A DNA stretch of 10,123 nt from Planctomycetota bacterium (GTDB lineage Bacteria; Planctomycetota; PUPC01; JABMSA01): assembly GCA_013202185.1 (NCBI GenBank), contig JABMSA010000728.1, positions 1-10,123 on the forward strand. Reading direction: 5' to 3'. The notes beneath the pieces were generated by a model. It did not search any database. It worked only from the letters and a program-made list of their open reading frames with translations, and was not told where the DNA came from. The number at the start of each line of letters is the position of its first letter. Within the stretch, counting starts at the first letter, position 1. Shown in pieces: positions 1 through 6,900 of this stretch. The translations under genes and the position numbers were made by a program.

Positions 1-504
1 GCGCTCGATGTTGGCGCGCACGGTGACCCTCGCCTTTGCCTTCACTTGGATGCCGTCTTTGGCGACGGCGTCAATGGTTGCCCGGCCCTTGGAGGGGTCC
101 GGGCAGTCGATCACCCTTGGATTGACGCTGGTTTTCACGGCGTCGAGTACGTCTCTTCCGGCGAGGTCGATGGCCGCCGCCTGCTTGAAGTCGAGCGGGA
201 TGTTTGCCTTGTGCGCCGCTATCAGAGCCATGCACACCCGAAGCACGTTTCCGCGCGCGAGGGTGTGGGTCTCCAGAAGATCGGTATCCAGCGGGAGGCC
301 CGCCTTTTCGAGCATTATGCGGCTGTCGACGATAATCGACGGGCTGACGCGCCGCAGTGACATTCCGATCAATTGCAGCCAACCTACCCGTGCGCCCGAG
401 AGCATCGCCCTCAGCCACAGTCCGAAGAACTTGGCCATTATGGCGAAGACGCCCAAGGCAACCAGCCCAATAATTACGATTGCTATGCCTTTGAAACCAC
501 CCAC
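1..504 (-). CDS. floA: FloA, flotillin-like membrane-microdomain scaffold protein (3' end cut by window edge)
   Basis: This is the N-terminal 168 codons of a flotillin-like SPFH protein of the YqfA/FloA family, whose members are usually about 330 residues, so roughly half is present. Seen directly: a hydrophobic membrane segment at residues 6-31, then the motif LIGMSLRRV, an IVDSRIMLEKAGL stretch, and the strongly conserved run DLAGRDVLDAVKTSVNPRV followed by VIDCP and GIQVKAKARVTVRANIER, which are hallmarks of FloA. The start is GTG at 504-502, chosen because a good AAGGAG ribosome binding site lies 7 bases upstream and the conserved N-terminal membrane segment begins straight after it. FloA proteins oligomerise under the inner membrane and organise functional membrane microdomains. 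The gene is last seen in the operon after two nfeD genes, the usual partners of floA. Family assignment is firm; the missing C-terminal half cannot be judged. Confidence 0.95.
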   Translation of the reverse strand, partial: MGGFKGIAIVIIGLVALGVFAIMAKFFGLWLRAMLSGARVGWLQLIGMSLRRVSPSIIVDSRIMLEKAGLPLDTDLLETHTLARGNVLRVCMALIAAHKANIPLDFKQAAAIDLAGRDVLDAVKTSVNPRVIDCPDPSKGRATIDAVAKDGIQVKAKARVTVRANIER

Positions 505-511
505 TTTCGAT

Positions 512-517
512 CTCCTT
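512..517 (-). promoter_or_regulatory. Ribosome binding site of floA
   Basis: On the minus strand this reads AAGGAG, 7 bases before the GTG at 504. It decides the start, because no ATG lies near the beginning of the conserved membrane segment. Confidence 0.8.
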
Positions 518-566
518 TCCGAAGTGTTGTTACGGTTCCTGGATCAGGGTACGATTTTCACGAAGA

Positions 567-1073
567 TCAAACAGCTTCCTGCCCGGTGGGCTCCGCCTTG
601 GCCACGACAATGCGGCTGCCTTCCGTTGTGGTCACCTTGATCTTTGTGCCCGATTCTATCATCTCGCCATCGGTGACGACGCTGTACTTGCGGTTGTTTA
701 TCCTTGCCATTCCGGATGGGCGGAGGGTTGTGAGCGTGGTGCCCTCGGCGCCCGGCAGGTTGGCGTATTTCTCGCTGGTGTAGGAAGTGTAGCCTGTTTC
801 CTGTTTCTGTGTTTCCTTGAGTATGAGCCTCTTGCCAATGTAGGTGTGCGGGAATATCTTGAACGCCAGCAGCACTGCGGCGGGTGTGCCTATGATTGTC
901 ACCAACAGCATCAGCATGCCCGTTATGGTGTCGTGCTTGAAGCCGTAAAACACCGCAACGAGCATGCACATGAAGCCGCCCAGCCCTATCAGGCCGCCCG
1001 CCGGCACGAATATCTCGAGGAAGATCGCAACGAAGCCGATCACGAGGAGCGCTATGCACACCCATAAATCCAT
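567..1073 (-). CDS. Short NfeD family membrane protein with C-terminal OB-fold domain
   Basis: This 168-residue protein is an NfeD-type partner of FloA without the protease domain. It has three hydrophobic segments at about residues 3-23, 27-47 and 49-73. The first ends in the family signature LEIFVPAGGLIGLGG. After a short charged linker, residues about 108-162 form the soluble NfeD OB-fold, recognisable from GAEGTTLTTLRPSGMARI followed by VVTDGEMIESGTKIKVT and a final IVVAKAE strand. Short NfeD proteins sit beside flotillin/SPFH genes and are thought to anchor or modulate the scaffold; their exact chemistry is unknown. The ATG lies one base after the stop codon of the upstream long nfeD gene, and an AAGGA site (1083-1087) inside that gene precedes it by 9 bases, so translation is probably coupled. 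The gap to floA is 62 bases with no terminator seen. Confidence 0.93.
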   Translation of the reverse strand: MDLWVCIALLVIGFVAIFLEIFVPAGGLIGLGGFMCMLVAVFYGFKHDTITGMLMLLVTIIGTPAAVLLAFKIFPHTYIGKRLILKETQKQETGYTSYTSEKYANLPGAEGTTLTTLRPSGMARINNRKYSVVTDGEMIESGTKIKVTTTEGSRIVVAKAEPTGQEAV

Positions 1074-1074
1074 A

Positions 1075-2571
1075 TCAGCACTTCCTTACAACTATCCTGT
1101 TGCCGCTCGCCTCGATGACCTCCACGGCCTGGCCGGCATCCACGAATTCTCCGTCTGTATCAACAACGATCACATTTCCGTCGAACCGTGCCTTGCCGGA
1201 AGGGCGAAGCTTGGTGGTCGAGACACCCCGCTTGCCTATCATCTTGCTGCTGACCTCGGGCGGCTGCACCGTGAAGCCTTCGGAGGCCACCTCCGAAGAC
1301 GTAAGCGTGAGGCGCTTGAGCACGGGAATGTCCGGCAGCCACATGGCCAGCAGCGCCGCAATTCCAAATCCCAGCAAAACACCCACGCCGACGATGATCA
1401 GGTTGGCGAGGAGCATATCCCATTGCAGTGGAAACCTCGGCACCGTGAAATCCTGTATCGTGAGCACCAGTGACGCCGCGATGAGAAGCACGCCGGTGAT
1501 CCCGGCGGCGCCGAATCCCGGTATCAGCAGAATCTCCACTATCAGCAGCGCCACGCCCAGCACCAGCATCAACAGCTCGACCGAGCCCACCCTGCCCAGC
1601 ATGAAGTTGCTCGTGAGCAGGATGGCGAAACATATCAGGGAGACCGTGCCGGGAACGCCGAACCCGGGGGTGGTGATCTCGAGGTAAAGCGTGACGAGGG
1701 CGATCATGATCAGGAGGACGATGACGGAAGTGTTCGTGAGCAGGCTGACGATATGATCGGCATGAGACATCTCGAGCACGACTACTTCAACGTTTTCGCC
1801 GCCCAGCGTCTTGCATAGCTCGTCGCGGCTCGGGATCGTCCCCGACGACACGCCGTACTTCTCCATTTCGTCGGCCGTGAGGGTGAGAAGTTTTCCTTTC
1901 GCGGAAACGGTTTTTCCTACCTCCACCTCGTGGCCGGCTTTCCGGGCTTCGCGGTCGATATCCACCAGCTCGTCTTCGGTTACAACCATCAGCTTGCCGT
2001 CTACGCGTACCTCGAGCAGCTCCACGTCCATGTCGACCATTGCCAGGGCTATGCCTTCCGGGTAGCCGTTTTTTTTCGCCAGTGCGGCGAACTGCGTACG
2101 AACGGCGCTCACCACTTTTTCCGGGGCCATCTCCATGGCGCTGTTGCTCTGATACACCGGTGCCGCCGCCCCTATCGATGTGCCCGGGGCCATATAGATG
2201 CGGGCGCAGGAAAAAGCGATTATCGCGCCGGCCGACCAGCTCACGCCTCTCTCCGTAGTGCCCACATACGCCACGCTGACGGCCGGCTCAACAGACCCGA
2301 TAAGGCCTGTGATCCCCATTGCCGGTTCGATCCCGCCCCCGAAAGTGTCGATATCAAAGATAACGTAGCCTGCTTTGTTCTTCTTGGCTACCTCGATGCC
2401 GCGCCGCACAAACGCCTGCATCGCGCGGTCGATCGGGCCGTGGATGAGCACCACGCAGATACGGGCAGATTCGCCCTGCACACCATCTGCTGAGCTGGGG
2501 GGAGCATCGGCCGCAATTGCAGGCAACAAGCCGACGCACAGGCAAAAAAGAATTATCGAGGCCTTCATCAT
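1075..2571 (-). CDS. Long NfeD (NfeD1b) membrane-bound serine protease, ClpP class
   Basis: This 498-residue protein has the long NfeD architecture typical of partners of FloA. A signal peptide (residues 1-20, ending AIA before AD) leads to a ClpP/SppA-like protease domain at about 37-260. Five membrane segments follow at roughly 281-300, 305-325, 331-350, 354-372 and 388-411, and a C-terminal OB-fold lies at about 440-497 (RGVSTTKLRPSGKARF, then DGEFVDAG). In the protease domain, IDTFGGG replaces the commoner DTPGGG. The SWSAG serine (Ser113) and the lysine in MAPEKV (Lys152) line up with the Ser-Lys dyad known from the archaeal NfeD protease PH1510, and MAPGTSIGAAAPV is a strong family motif. 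The enzyme is therefore probably active, in the periplasm or outside. Two adjacent ATGs can start it; the weak GAGG site is 11 or 14 bases upstream. It is first in the nfeD-nfeD-floA operon. Confidence 0.93.
   Translation of the reverse strand: MMKASIILFCLCVGLLPAIAADAPPSSADGVQGESARICVVLIHGPIDRAMQAFVRRGIEVAKKNKAGYVIFDIDTFGGGIEPAMGITGLIGSVEPAVSVAYVGTTERGVSWSAGAIIAFSCARIYMAPGTSIGAAAPVYQSNSAMEMAPEKVVSAVRTQFAALAKKNGYPEGIALAMVDMDVELLEVRVDGKLMVVTEDELVDIDREARKAGHEVEVGKTVSAKGKLLTLTADEMEKYGVSSGTIPSRDELCKTLGGENVEVVVLEMSHADHIVSLLTNTSVIVLLIMIALVTLYLEITTPGFGVPGTVSLICFAILLTSNFMLGRVGSVELLMLVLGVALLIVEILLIPGFGAAGITGVLLIAASLVLTIQDFTVPRFPLQWDMLLANLIIVGVGVLLGFGIAALLAMWLPDIPVLKRLTLTSSEVASEGFTVQPPEVSSKMIGKRGVSTTKLRPSGKARFDGNVIVVDTDGEFVDAGQAVEVIEASGNRIVVRKC
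1083..1087 (-). promoter_or_regulatory. Ribosome binding site of the short nfeD gene, inside the long nfeD gene
   Basis: AAGGA on the minus strand sits 9 bases before the ATG at 1073 and lies within the last codons of the upstream gene. The stop and the next start are separated by one base (TGATATG), which fits translational coupling. Confidence 0.7.
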
Positions 2572-2597
2572 AGTCGGTACAACCTCTTCTCTGTACT

Positions 2598-2626
2598 AAT
2601 ATACACTTGTGGCACCCTTCAGTCAA
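2598..2626 (-). promoter_or_regulatory. Sigma-70 type promoter of the nfeD-nfeD-floA operon
   Basis: On the minus strand TTGACT (2626-2621) and TATATT (2603-2598) are separated by exactly 17 bases. The -10 box ends 27 bases before the first ATG, leaving a short 5' leader. The site lies in the 87-base gap after the PAP2 gene, so the operon can be transcribed independently of that gene, although read-through from it is also possible because I see no convincing terminator between them. Confidence 0.7.
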
Positions 2627-2658
2627 GAGAAAAACGTTGGCTCTCAGCACCAATCTTC

Positions 2659-3540
2659 TCAGACCGAGGGCCGGCCGCGTTGAATGCGCACAAGAAACCA
2701 GCCGAGCGCCAACGCCATGACAAACGCCGCCAGCACGATGACAGGATACCGATGACTGTCTGTGAAGGCTCTGATCAGCACGTCGAGCAGCAACGCGGAT
2801 ACGATGAGCGCCGCTTTGCAGGCCTGCTGCAAACGCGCGGTCTGACGATCGGGCGATGTGTTGGCGATGTGGCCCGGCGCGTTGGTGCCGACGCTACCCG
2901 AACCGTGCCTGAGCAATCGAAGCATCATTTTCACGAGACCCGCGAGGGCCGCCGTAGCCCGCCTCAGCGGCTCAAGGAGCCACTCGGGTGCGTCGTTGCG
3001 CACGGTGTGTATTGCCACGGCCGCCGCCGCGAGGCCAACGGCCGAGCCGGCGAAGACATCTGAAAGATAAAGCAAGTTGCAGACGACGCGCATCGCCGCC
3101 ACTGCTGTCGCGGCAACGAAGCACGGCACAGCCAGCACCGGATACTCCGCCGCCACGATCGTGGCCCAAACAAACGCGATGGACGAATCCCCCGACGGAA
3201 ACGACAGGCCGTCGCCCCCCGGCCTGGGGCGTCCGACCGTTACCTTAATAATGAGCACAAGTATTCCGGACATCGCCGCAGCCGGCACAAAACGCCACAG
3301 CATCCGCTTGTTGCCCCCTGCCCAGCACACAAGAAGCATGAAAAGAAAAACGATGTCGAACTTGCCCAACAGCCTCACTGTCTCGATAAAGGTGGTCAGT
3401 GTGGGGTGAAGCCGCCGGAGGGATTCTGCGATGGAATTGTCCTGCGGATACACGGCGCAAGCCGCTGCCAGCAGCACAGCAACGATCTGCACCCTGATGA
3501 TCCAAGCCCGCTTCTCTTCCCGGGAGGTGGCTTCCAGCAT
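2659..3540 (-). CDS. PAP2-like integral membrane protein lacking both catalytic histidines
   Basis: This 293-residue polytopic membrane protein has the fold signature of the PAP2/phosphatidic acid phosphatase family, which removes phosphate from lipid or isoprenoid phosphates. Motif 1 is intact: Lys99, six residues, then Arg106-Pro107 (KVTVGRPRP). Motif 2 reads PSGD (Asp118) where PSGH is usual. Motif 3 reads MR, then Leu157 where the nucleophilic His belongs, then Asp161 in LSDVFAG. Both acid-base and nucleophile histidines are thus absent, although the scaffold is preserved. Hydrophobic segments occur at about 14-32, 62-74, 86-101, 120-146, 162-178, 242-258 and 265-285; the last two form a C-terminal extension beyond the core. 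The ATG at 3540 is preferred because GGAG (3548-3551) lies 7 bases upstream; a GTG at 3579 would add 13 residues but has no visible ribosome site. It may be a degenerate enzyme, a sensor or transporter-like homologue, or an enzyme with altered chemistry. Confidence 0.85.
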   Translation of the reverse strand: MLEATSREEKRAWIIRVQIVAVLLAAACAVYPQDNSIAESLRRLHPTLTTFIETVRLLGKFDIVFLFMLLVCWAGGNKRMLWRFVPAAAMSGILVLIIKVTVGRPRPGGDGLSFPSGDSSIAFVWATIVAAEYPVLAVPCFVAATAVAAMRVVCNLLYLSDVFAGSAVGLAAAAVAIHTVRNDAPEWLLEPLRRATAALAGLVKMMLRLLRHGSGSVGTNAPGHIANTSPDRQTARLQQACKAALIVSALLLDVLIRAFTDSHRYPVIVLAAFVMALALGWFLVRIQRGRPSV

Positions 3541-3547
3541 ATCGAAA

Positions 3548-3551
3548 CTCC
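3548..3551 (-). promoter_or_regulatory. Ribosome binding site favouring the ATG start of the PAP2-like gene
   Basis: GGAG on the minus strand lies 7 bases before the ATG at 3540. The in-frame GTG at 3579 has no such site, so the shorter protein is more likely. Confidence 0.6.
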
Positions 3552-3611
3552 GCGAGGCAGGGCGTGCGAACGGACGCACTTCGAACTGTGTTGGCGTCTA
3601 CTACACGCTTA

Positions 3612-3639
3612 AGTATAGCGCATTTCTGGTTCGTATCAA
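3612..3639 (-). promoter_or_regulatory. Sigma-70 type promoter of the PAP2-like gene
   Basis: On the minus strand TTGATA (3639-3634) and TATACT (3617-3612) are separated by 16 bases. Transcription should begin near 3605, giving a leader of about 65 bases before the ATG at 3540. Confidence 0.65.
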
Positions 3640-3680
3640 ACTCTTTGTGCCGAATCTTTATGAAAATTCCGAAGTTTTCC

Positions 3681-3709
3681 TTGACATTCGCCCCTTTATG
3701 TGGTATAAA
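3681..3709 (+). promoter_or_regulatory. Strong sigma-70 promoter of the giant secreted protein gene, with extended -10
   Basis: A perfect TTGACA (3681-3686) is followed after 17 bases by TATAAA (3704-3709). The bases TGG just before the -10 box match the extended -10 pattern TGn. Transcription should start near 3716, about 180 bases before the start codon. This is the closest match to consensus in the window and suggests high basal transcription, unless the leader or a repressor limits it. Confidence 0.8.
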
Positions 3710-3780
3710 TAGTGTAACTGGGATCGTACCGTCTCCACCCAAAGTGCGCTCCAAGTGTGATCAGAACATTTTTGTGTATG

Positions 3781-3845
3781 GGCCACCGACAGAGCGGCCC
3801 GGGGATCGACCCGGCCTGCTGATGCTGTGTGGTAGCCGCGTTTTT
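3781..3845 (+). promoter_or_regulatory. Possible structured leader RNA or attenuator-like hairpin
   Basis: The leader can fold into one long imperfect hairpin. GGC 3781-3783 pairs with 3835-3837, ACC 3785-3787 with 3831-3833, ACAG 3789-3792 with 3825-3828, AGC 3793-3795 with 3818-3820, GGCC 3796-3799 with 3813-3816, and GGG 3801-3803 with 3810-3812, around a six-base loop. That is about 20 base pairs with small bulges. Three bases (GCG) and then five T (3841-3845) follow, resembling a weak intrinsic terminator. It matches no riboswitch class that I recognise. GC-rich sequence folds easily by chance, so confidence is limited. Confidence 0.35.
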
Positions 3846-3884
3846 CATGTGTGAGTTGTTTCCGACAAGGCATGCAGGTTTGTT

Positions 3885-3890
3885 AAGGAG
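3885..3890 (+). promoter_or_regulatory. Ribosome binding site of the giant secreted protein gene
   Basis: AAGGAG lies 6 bases before the ATG at 3897. An ATG at 3892 is too close to it and reaches a stop after two codons, so 3897 is the start. Confidence 0.9.
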
Positions 3891-3896
3891 AATGTT

Positions 3897-3962
3897 ATGA
3901 AACTCGGATCGTTTGGATTGGCTTCGCTCATTTTATTTGCTGTGGCGGCGACGGCCTCGGGC
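3897..3962 (+). other. Signal peptide of the giant protein
   Basis: Residues 1-22 have a short basic start (Met-Lys), an uninterrupted hydrophobic stretch (about residues 6-18) and a likely signal peptidase I site after ASG, before Gln-Ala. No cysteine follows, so this is not a lipoprotein. It implies Sec export. Confidence 0.85.
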
Positions 3963-6900
3963 CAGGCCACCCTCGAACAGGCTTTCGTGTCGGACGGCTC
4001 GGTGGACATCGAAGCCGACCTCGACAACACGGATGTGACCATCTATTATTCTGCTACGCTCAATACCCTGAACGAAGTCCAGACACTGTCCCTGAGCGGG
4101 GGCGAATCGAAGACTATTGCTCTGCCCGACGGCTACTACGCCCTCGAAAGCAACAATCCCGTGCGGGTGCTCGGGCAGCCGCTGCCCGAAGAGCCGACGC
4201 TCGTCGTAGCACCGACCCCGGCCATAGCGCAAACGACCATCCAGGAAGATCCCGTGCCTCCGCAGGTTCACGTTGCCCCGTGGCGGGGCACGCTGCCTCA
4301 CGAGATATACAACGGCAAGCGCGCGCGCCTCAAGGCCGTGGCAACGCAGGGAACGGCGGCCCTCAGCCAGTACAAGTGGGATCTCACCGACGGCTACAGC
4401 ACGGGCTGGCTGGCATATCCCGGGCGAAACCTCCAGCTCGACCACACCTTCCCCGACGGCGCCGACAACAAGCCGTGGGGCGCCACCATCACCGTCAAGG
4501 ATTCCACCGGCTTCACCGCGTCTGACGTCTACAACATCGTCGTGCGGCCCGAGAGCCTCGACACAAAGCGACATATCGCCATCGACGATGGCCTGTGGTG
4601 GCTGCACAAGGTGCCCACTCTCGGCGGATCCGGAGAAACCGCAACCGCTTACTGGCGCCCCCGAGACGGCTATTACATGGCCGCAACCGGGATAGCCGTC
4701 ACCGCTTTCGAAAACAGCGGCTTCCTGCCCAGTGGCGATGCGGACAACCCGTACACCGACACCGTTCAGCGCGGCCTGAACTACCTGATGGGCACCCTCC
4801 GGAGGTACAACTTCGGCGAGACCGACAAGTGGTTCGACATGGGCGCCAACGGCTACGGCTTGTGCTCGAACACTGCCCGCACTTTCTACGAGGGTGGCAT
4901 CGTTTTGCTGGCGATTTCGGGCGCTCAAGAGCCTGACAAGATCGTGCCTGCCGGACTGGGCATTGCCGAAGTGCGTGGCCACACGTACAAGCAGGTCGCC
5001 CAGGAAATGTCCGACTATTTCGGCGGCGGACAGTACGACTCCGGCGACGGCGCCGGCGGCTGGCGCTACAGTTATAATCAGTGGCCCGACATGTCCGCTG
5101 TGCAGTGGCCCGTGCTGGGAATGCACGCGGCGGAAGAGAACCTGGGAATCGACGTGCATTCCAGCGTCAAGACCCGGCTGCGCGACCACTGGCTCGTCTA
5201 CGATCAGAACGCCAACGGAGGTTTTGGATACACTCATCCCGGGGAGACCGTCAACGTGACAAAAACCGGGGCTGGCTTGGCCTGTTTCTGGTGGGTGGGC
5301 AAAGACCAGACCGATGCGAAAGTGCAAAACGCCGTCAATTACATCACCAATAACTGGGGCACCGGTAACGTCGGAATGTTCTATCCGATGTACGCCGTGA
5401 TGAAGGGCGCACGCCTCGCCTCCCCCGAAATCGCTACCTTCGGCAGCCACAATTGGTACACCGAATACTGCAACTGGTTAGTGGGCAGCCAGCACAACGA
5501 CGGTTACTGGAACGATAACGACACCTGGATCTCGCCCTACCTCGGAACCCAGATGCGTACGGCAATGGGTGTGCTCATCATGACGACCGCTGTCATCACC
5601 CAGCCGCCGGTGGCATCGTTTACAATCGAGCCCAACCCCGCCGACGTCGACATCGAAATCACGTTCGACGCTTCCGCCTCGTTCGATCCCAACGAACGCC
5701 CGCTGACGTATAGTTGGGATTTCGGCGACGACACCACGGGCACGGGAGTGATCGCTACACACACCTACACAACACAGGAAACGTTTACCGTTGTGCTCAC
5801 CGTGGCGAACAACCAGAACCCGCCCCAGCAGGGCATCGCGACGCAGCAGGTTTATATTACGCCTCCCAACCACCCGCCCACGGCGATCCCCGGCGGCCCC
5901 TACTCCGGCTGGATCGGCCCTTCGACGTTTCCTCTTGTAACGCTCGACGGCTCGGCGTCCTACGACATCAACGCACCAGTCGATCATCTCACCACGTACG
6001 AGTGGGAACTCGACAACGTCTTCCCCTACGACTTCGATGAAGGCAACACACCGATCACGCAATATTCATTTACGACCGCCGGCACGAACGACGTTGCCCT
6101 TCGCGTGACCGACGACCCCAACGCAGGCTTCGTAAACTCGGGCCTTAGCCACACCGTGTGGACGACCGTCGAGATAACGCTCGACGACGTTCCGCCCGCC
6201 AACTCGCTATCCATTGATCCGGCCGTACCCGGCGGAGCCAACGACTGGTACCTCACACAGCCTACAGCCACCATCACAGCCACTGACGGCGACTCGGGAA
6301 TGAAAGCGATTCGCTACTGGTGGGACGATGGCGCCCCCACCGACGTCCCCGGCGACACGGCCGTTGTACCGGCGTCCGAAGGCGACCACGTGCTGCACTA
6401 CGGAGGCGTAGACAACGTCGACAACTTCAACGAAGAAACCGTGCAGATCAAGCTCGATACAAGCACCCCCACAACCGCCATCCACTTCTCCACCGGCGAC
6501 GGCCCCTACGGCGCCGACTGGTACCACTCGGCCGTGGGCCTGATGGTTCACGCCAACGGCGGCACATCCGGCATCGCCAGCGCCGAATACACCCTCGATG
6601 CCGGCCCGTGGACGCTCTACGGCGACAGCGAAGTAGTCGACGTTCTCACCGACGGCCCACACACACTCGAGACCAAAGTGGTCACCAACTCCGGCAAGCA
6701 GACGGGCACGAGCGTGGCGTTCAACATCGACACAACCCAGCCGGTCACGGTCCTGACTACTGATCCGGCCGCACCCGACGGCAGCAACGGCTGGTTTGTG
6801 ACTATCCCCAACGTCACCCTCAACGCATCCGACCCGGGCGGCGAGGCCATCGCCGAAATCAGATATCGGTGGGAAGGCGACGCCGGCGAAACCGTTGCGG

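Larger units (their letters stand above)
3541..3896. other. Divergent intergenic regulatory region between the PAP2-like gene and the giant secreted protein gene
   Basis: These 356 bases contain no convincing gene. They are visibly more AT-rich around 3600-3720 than the flanking genes. They hold back-to-back promoters for the two diverging genes, an AT-rich stretch just upstream of the plus-strand -35 box (about 3654-3680) that could act as an UP element, and a long 5' leader for the giant gene. A 14-codon frame from the ATG at 3778 has no ribosome site and is not called. Confidence 0.7.

Noticed and set aside
8..640. Plus-strand open frame of 210 codons opposite floA and the end of the short nfeD
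   Set aside because: It runs antisense across two well-conserved genes and their gap, and its product shows no family features.
2640..2662. Possible terminator between the PAP2-like gene and the long nfeD gene
   Set aside because: The sequence holds a direct repeat (TCTCAG twice), not an inverted one, and no stable hairpin precedes the short T-run on the minus strand.
3541..3579. Upstream GTG start adding 13 residues to the PAP2-like protein
   Set aside because: No ribosome binding site precedes the GTG, whereas the ATG at 3540 has GGAG at 7 bases. The extra residues are polar and not part of the fold.
3778..3822. Short leader peptide frame in the 5' leader of the giant gene
   Set aside because: The 14 codons have no ribosome site and show no runs of a regulatory amino acid.
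3933..5450. Open frame of 505 codons on the minus strand
   Set aside because: It lies wholly antisense to the giant secreted gene, whose product has a signal peptide, a toroid and a PKD domain. The antisense product is His/Val/Gly-rich with no recognisable domain and no ribosome site. It is a shadow of Asp- and Gly-rich GC-biased codons.
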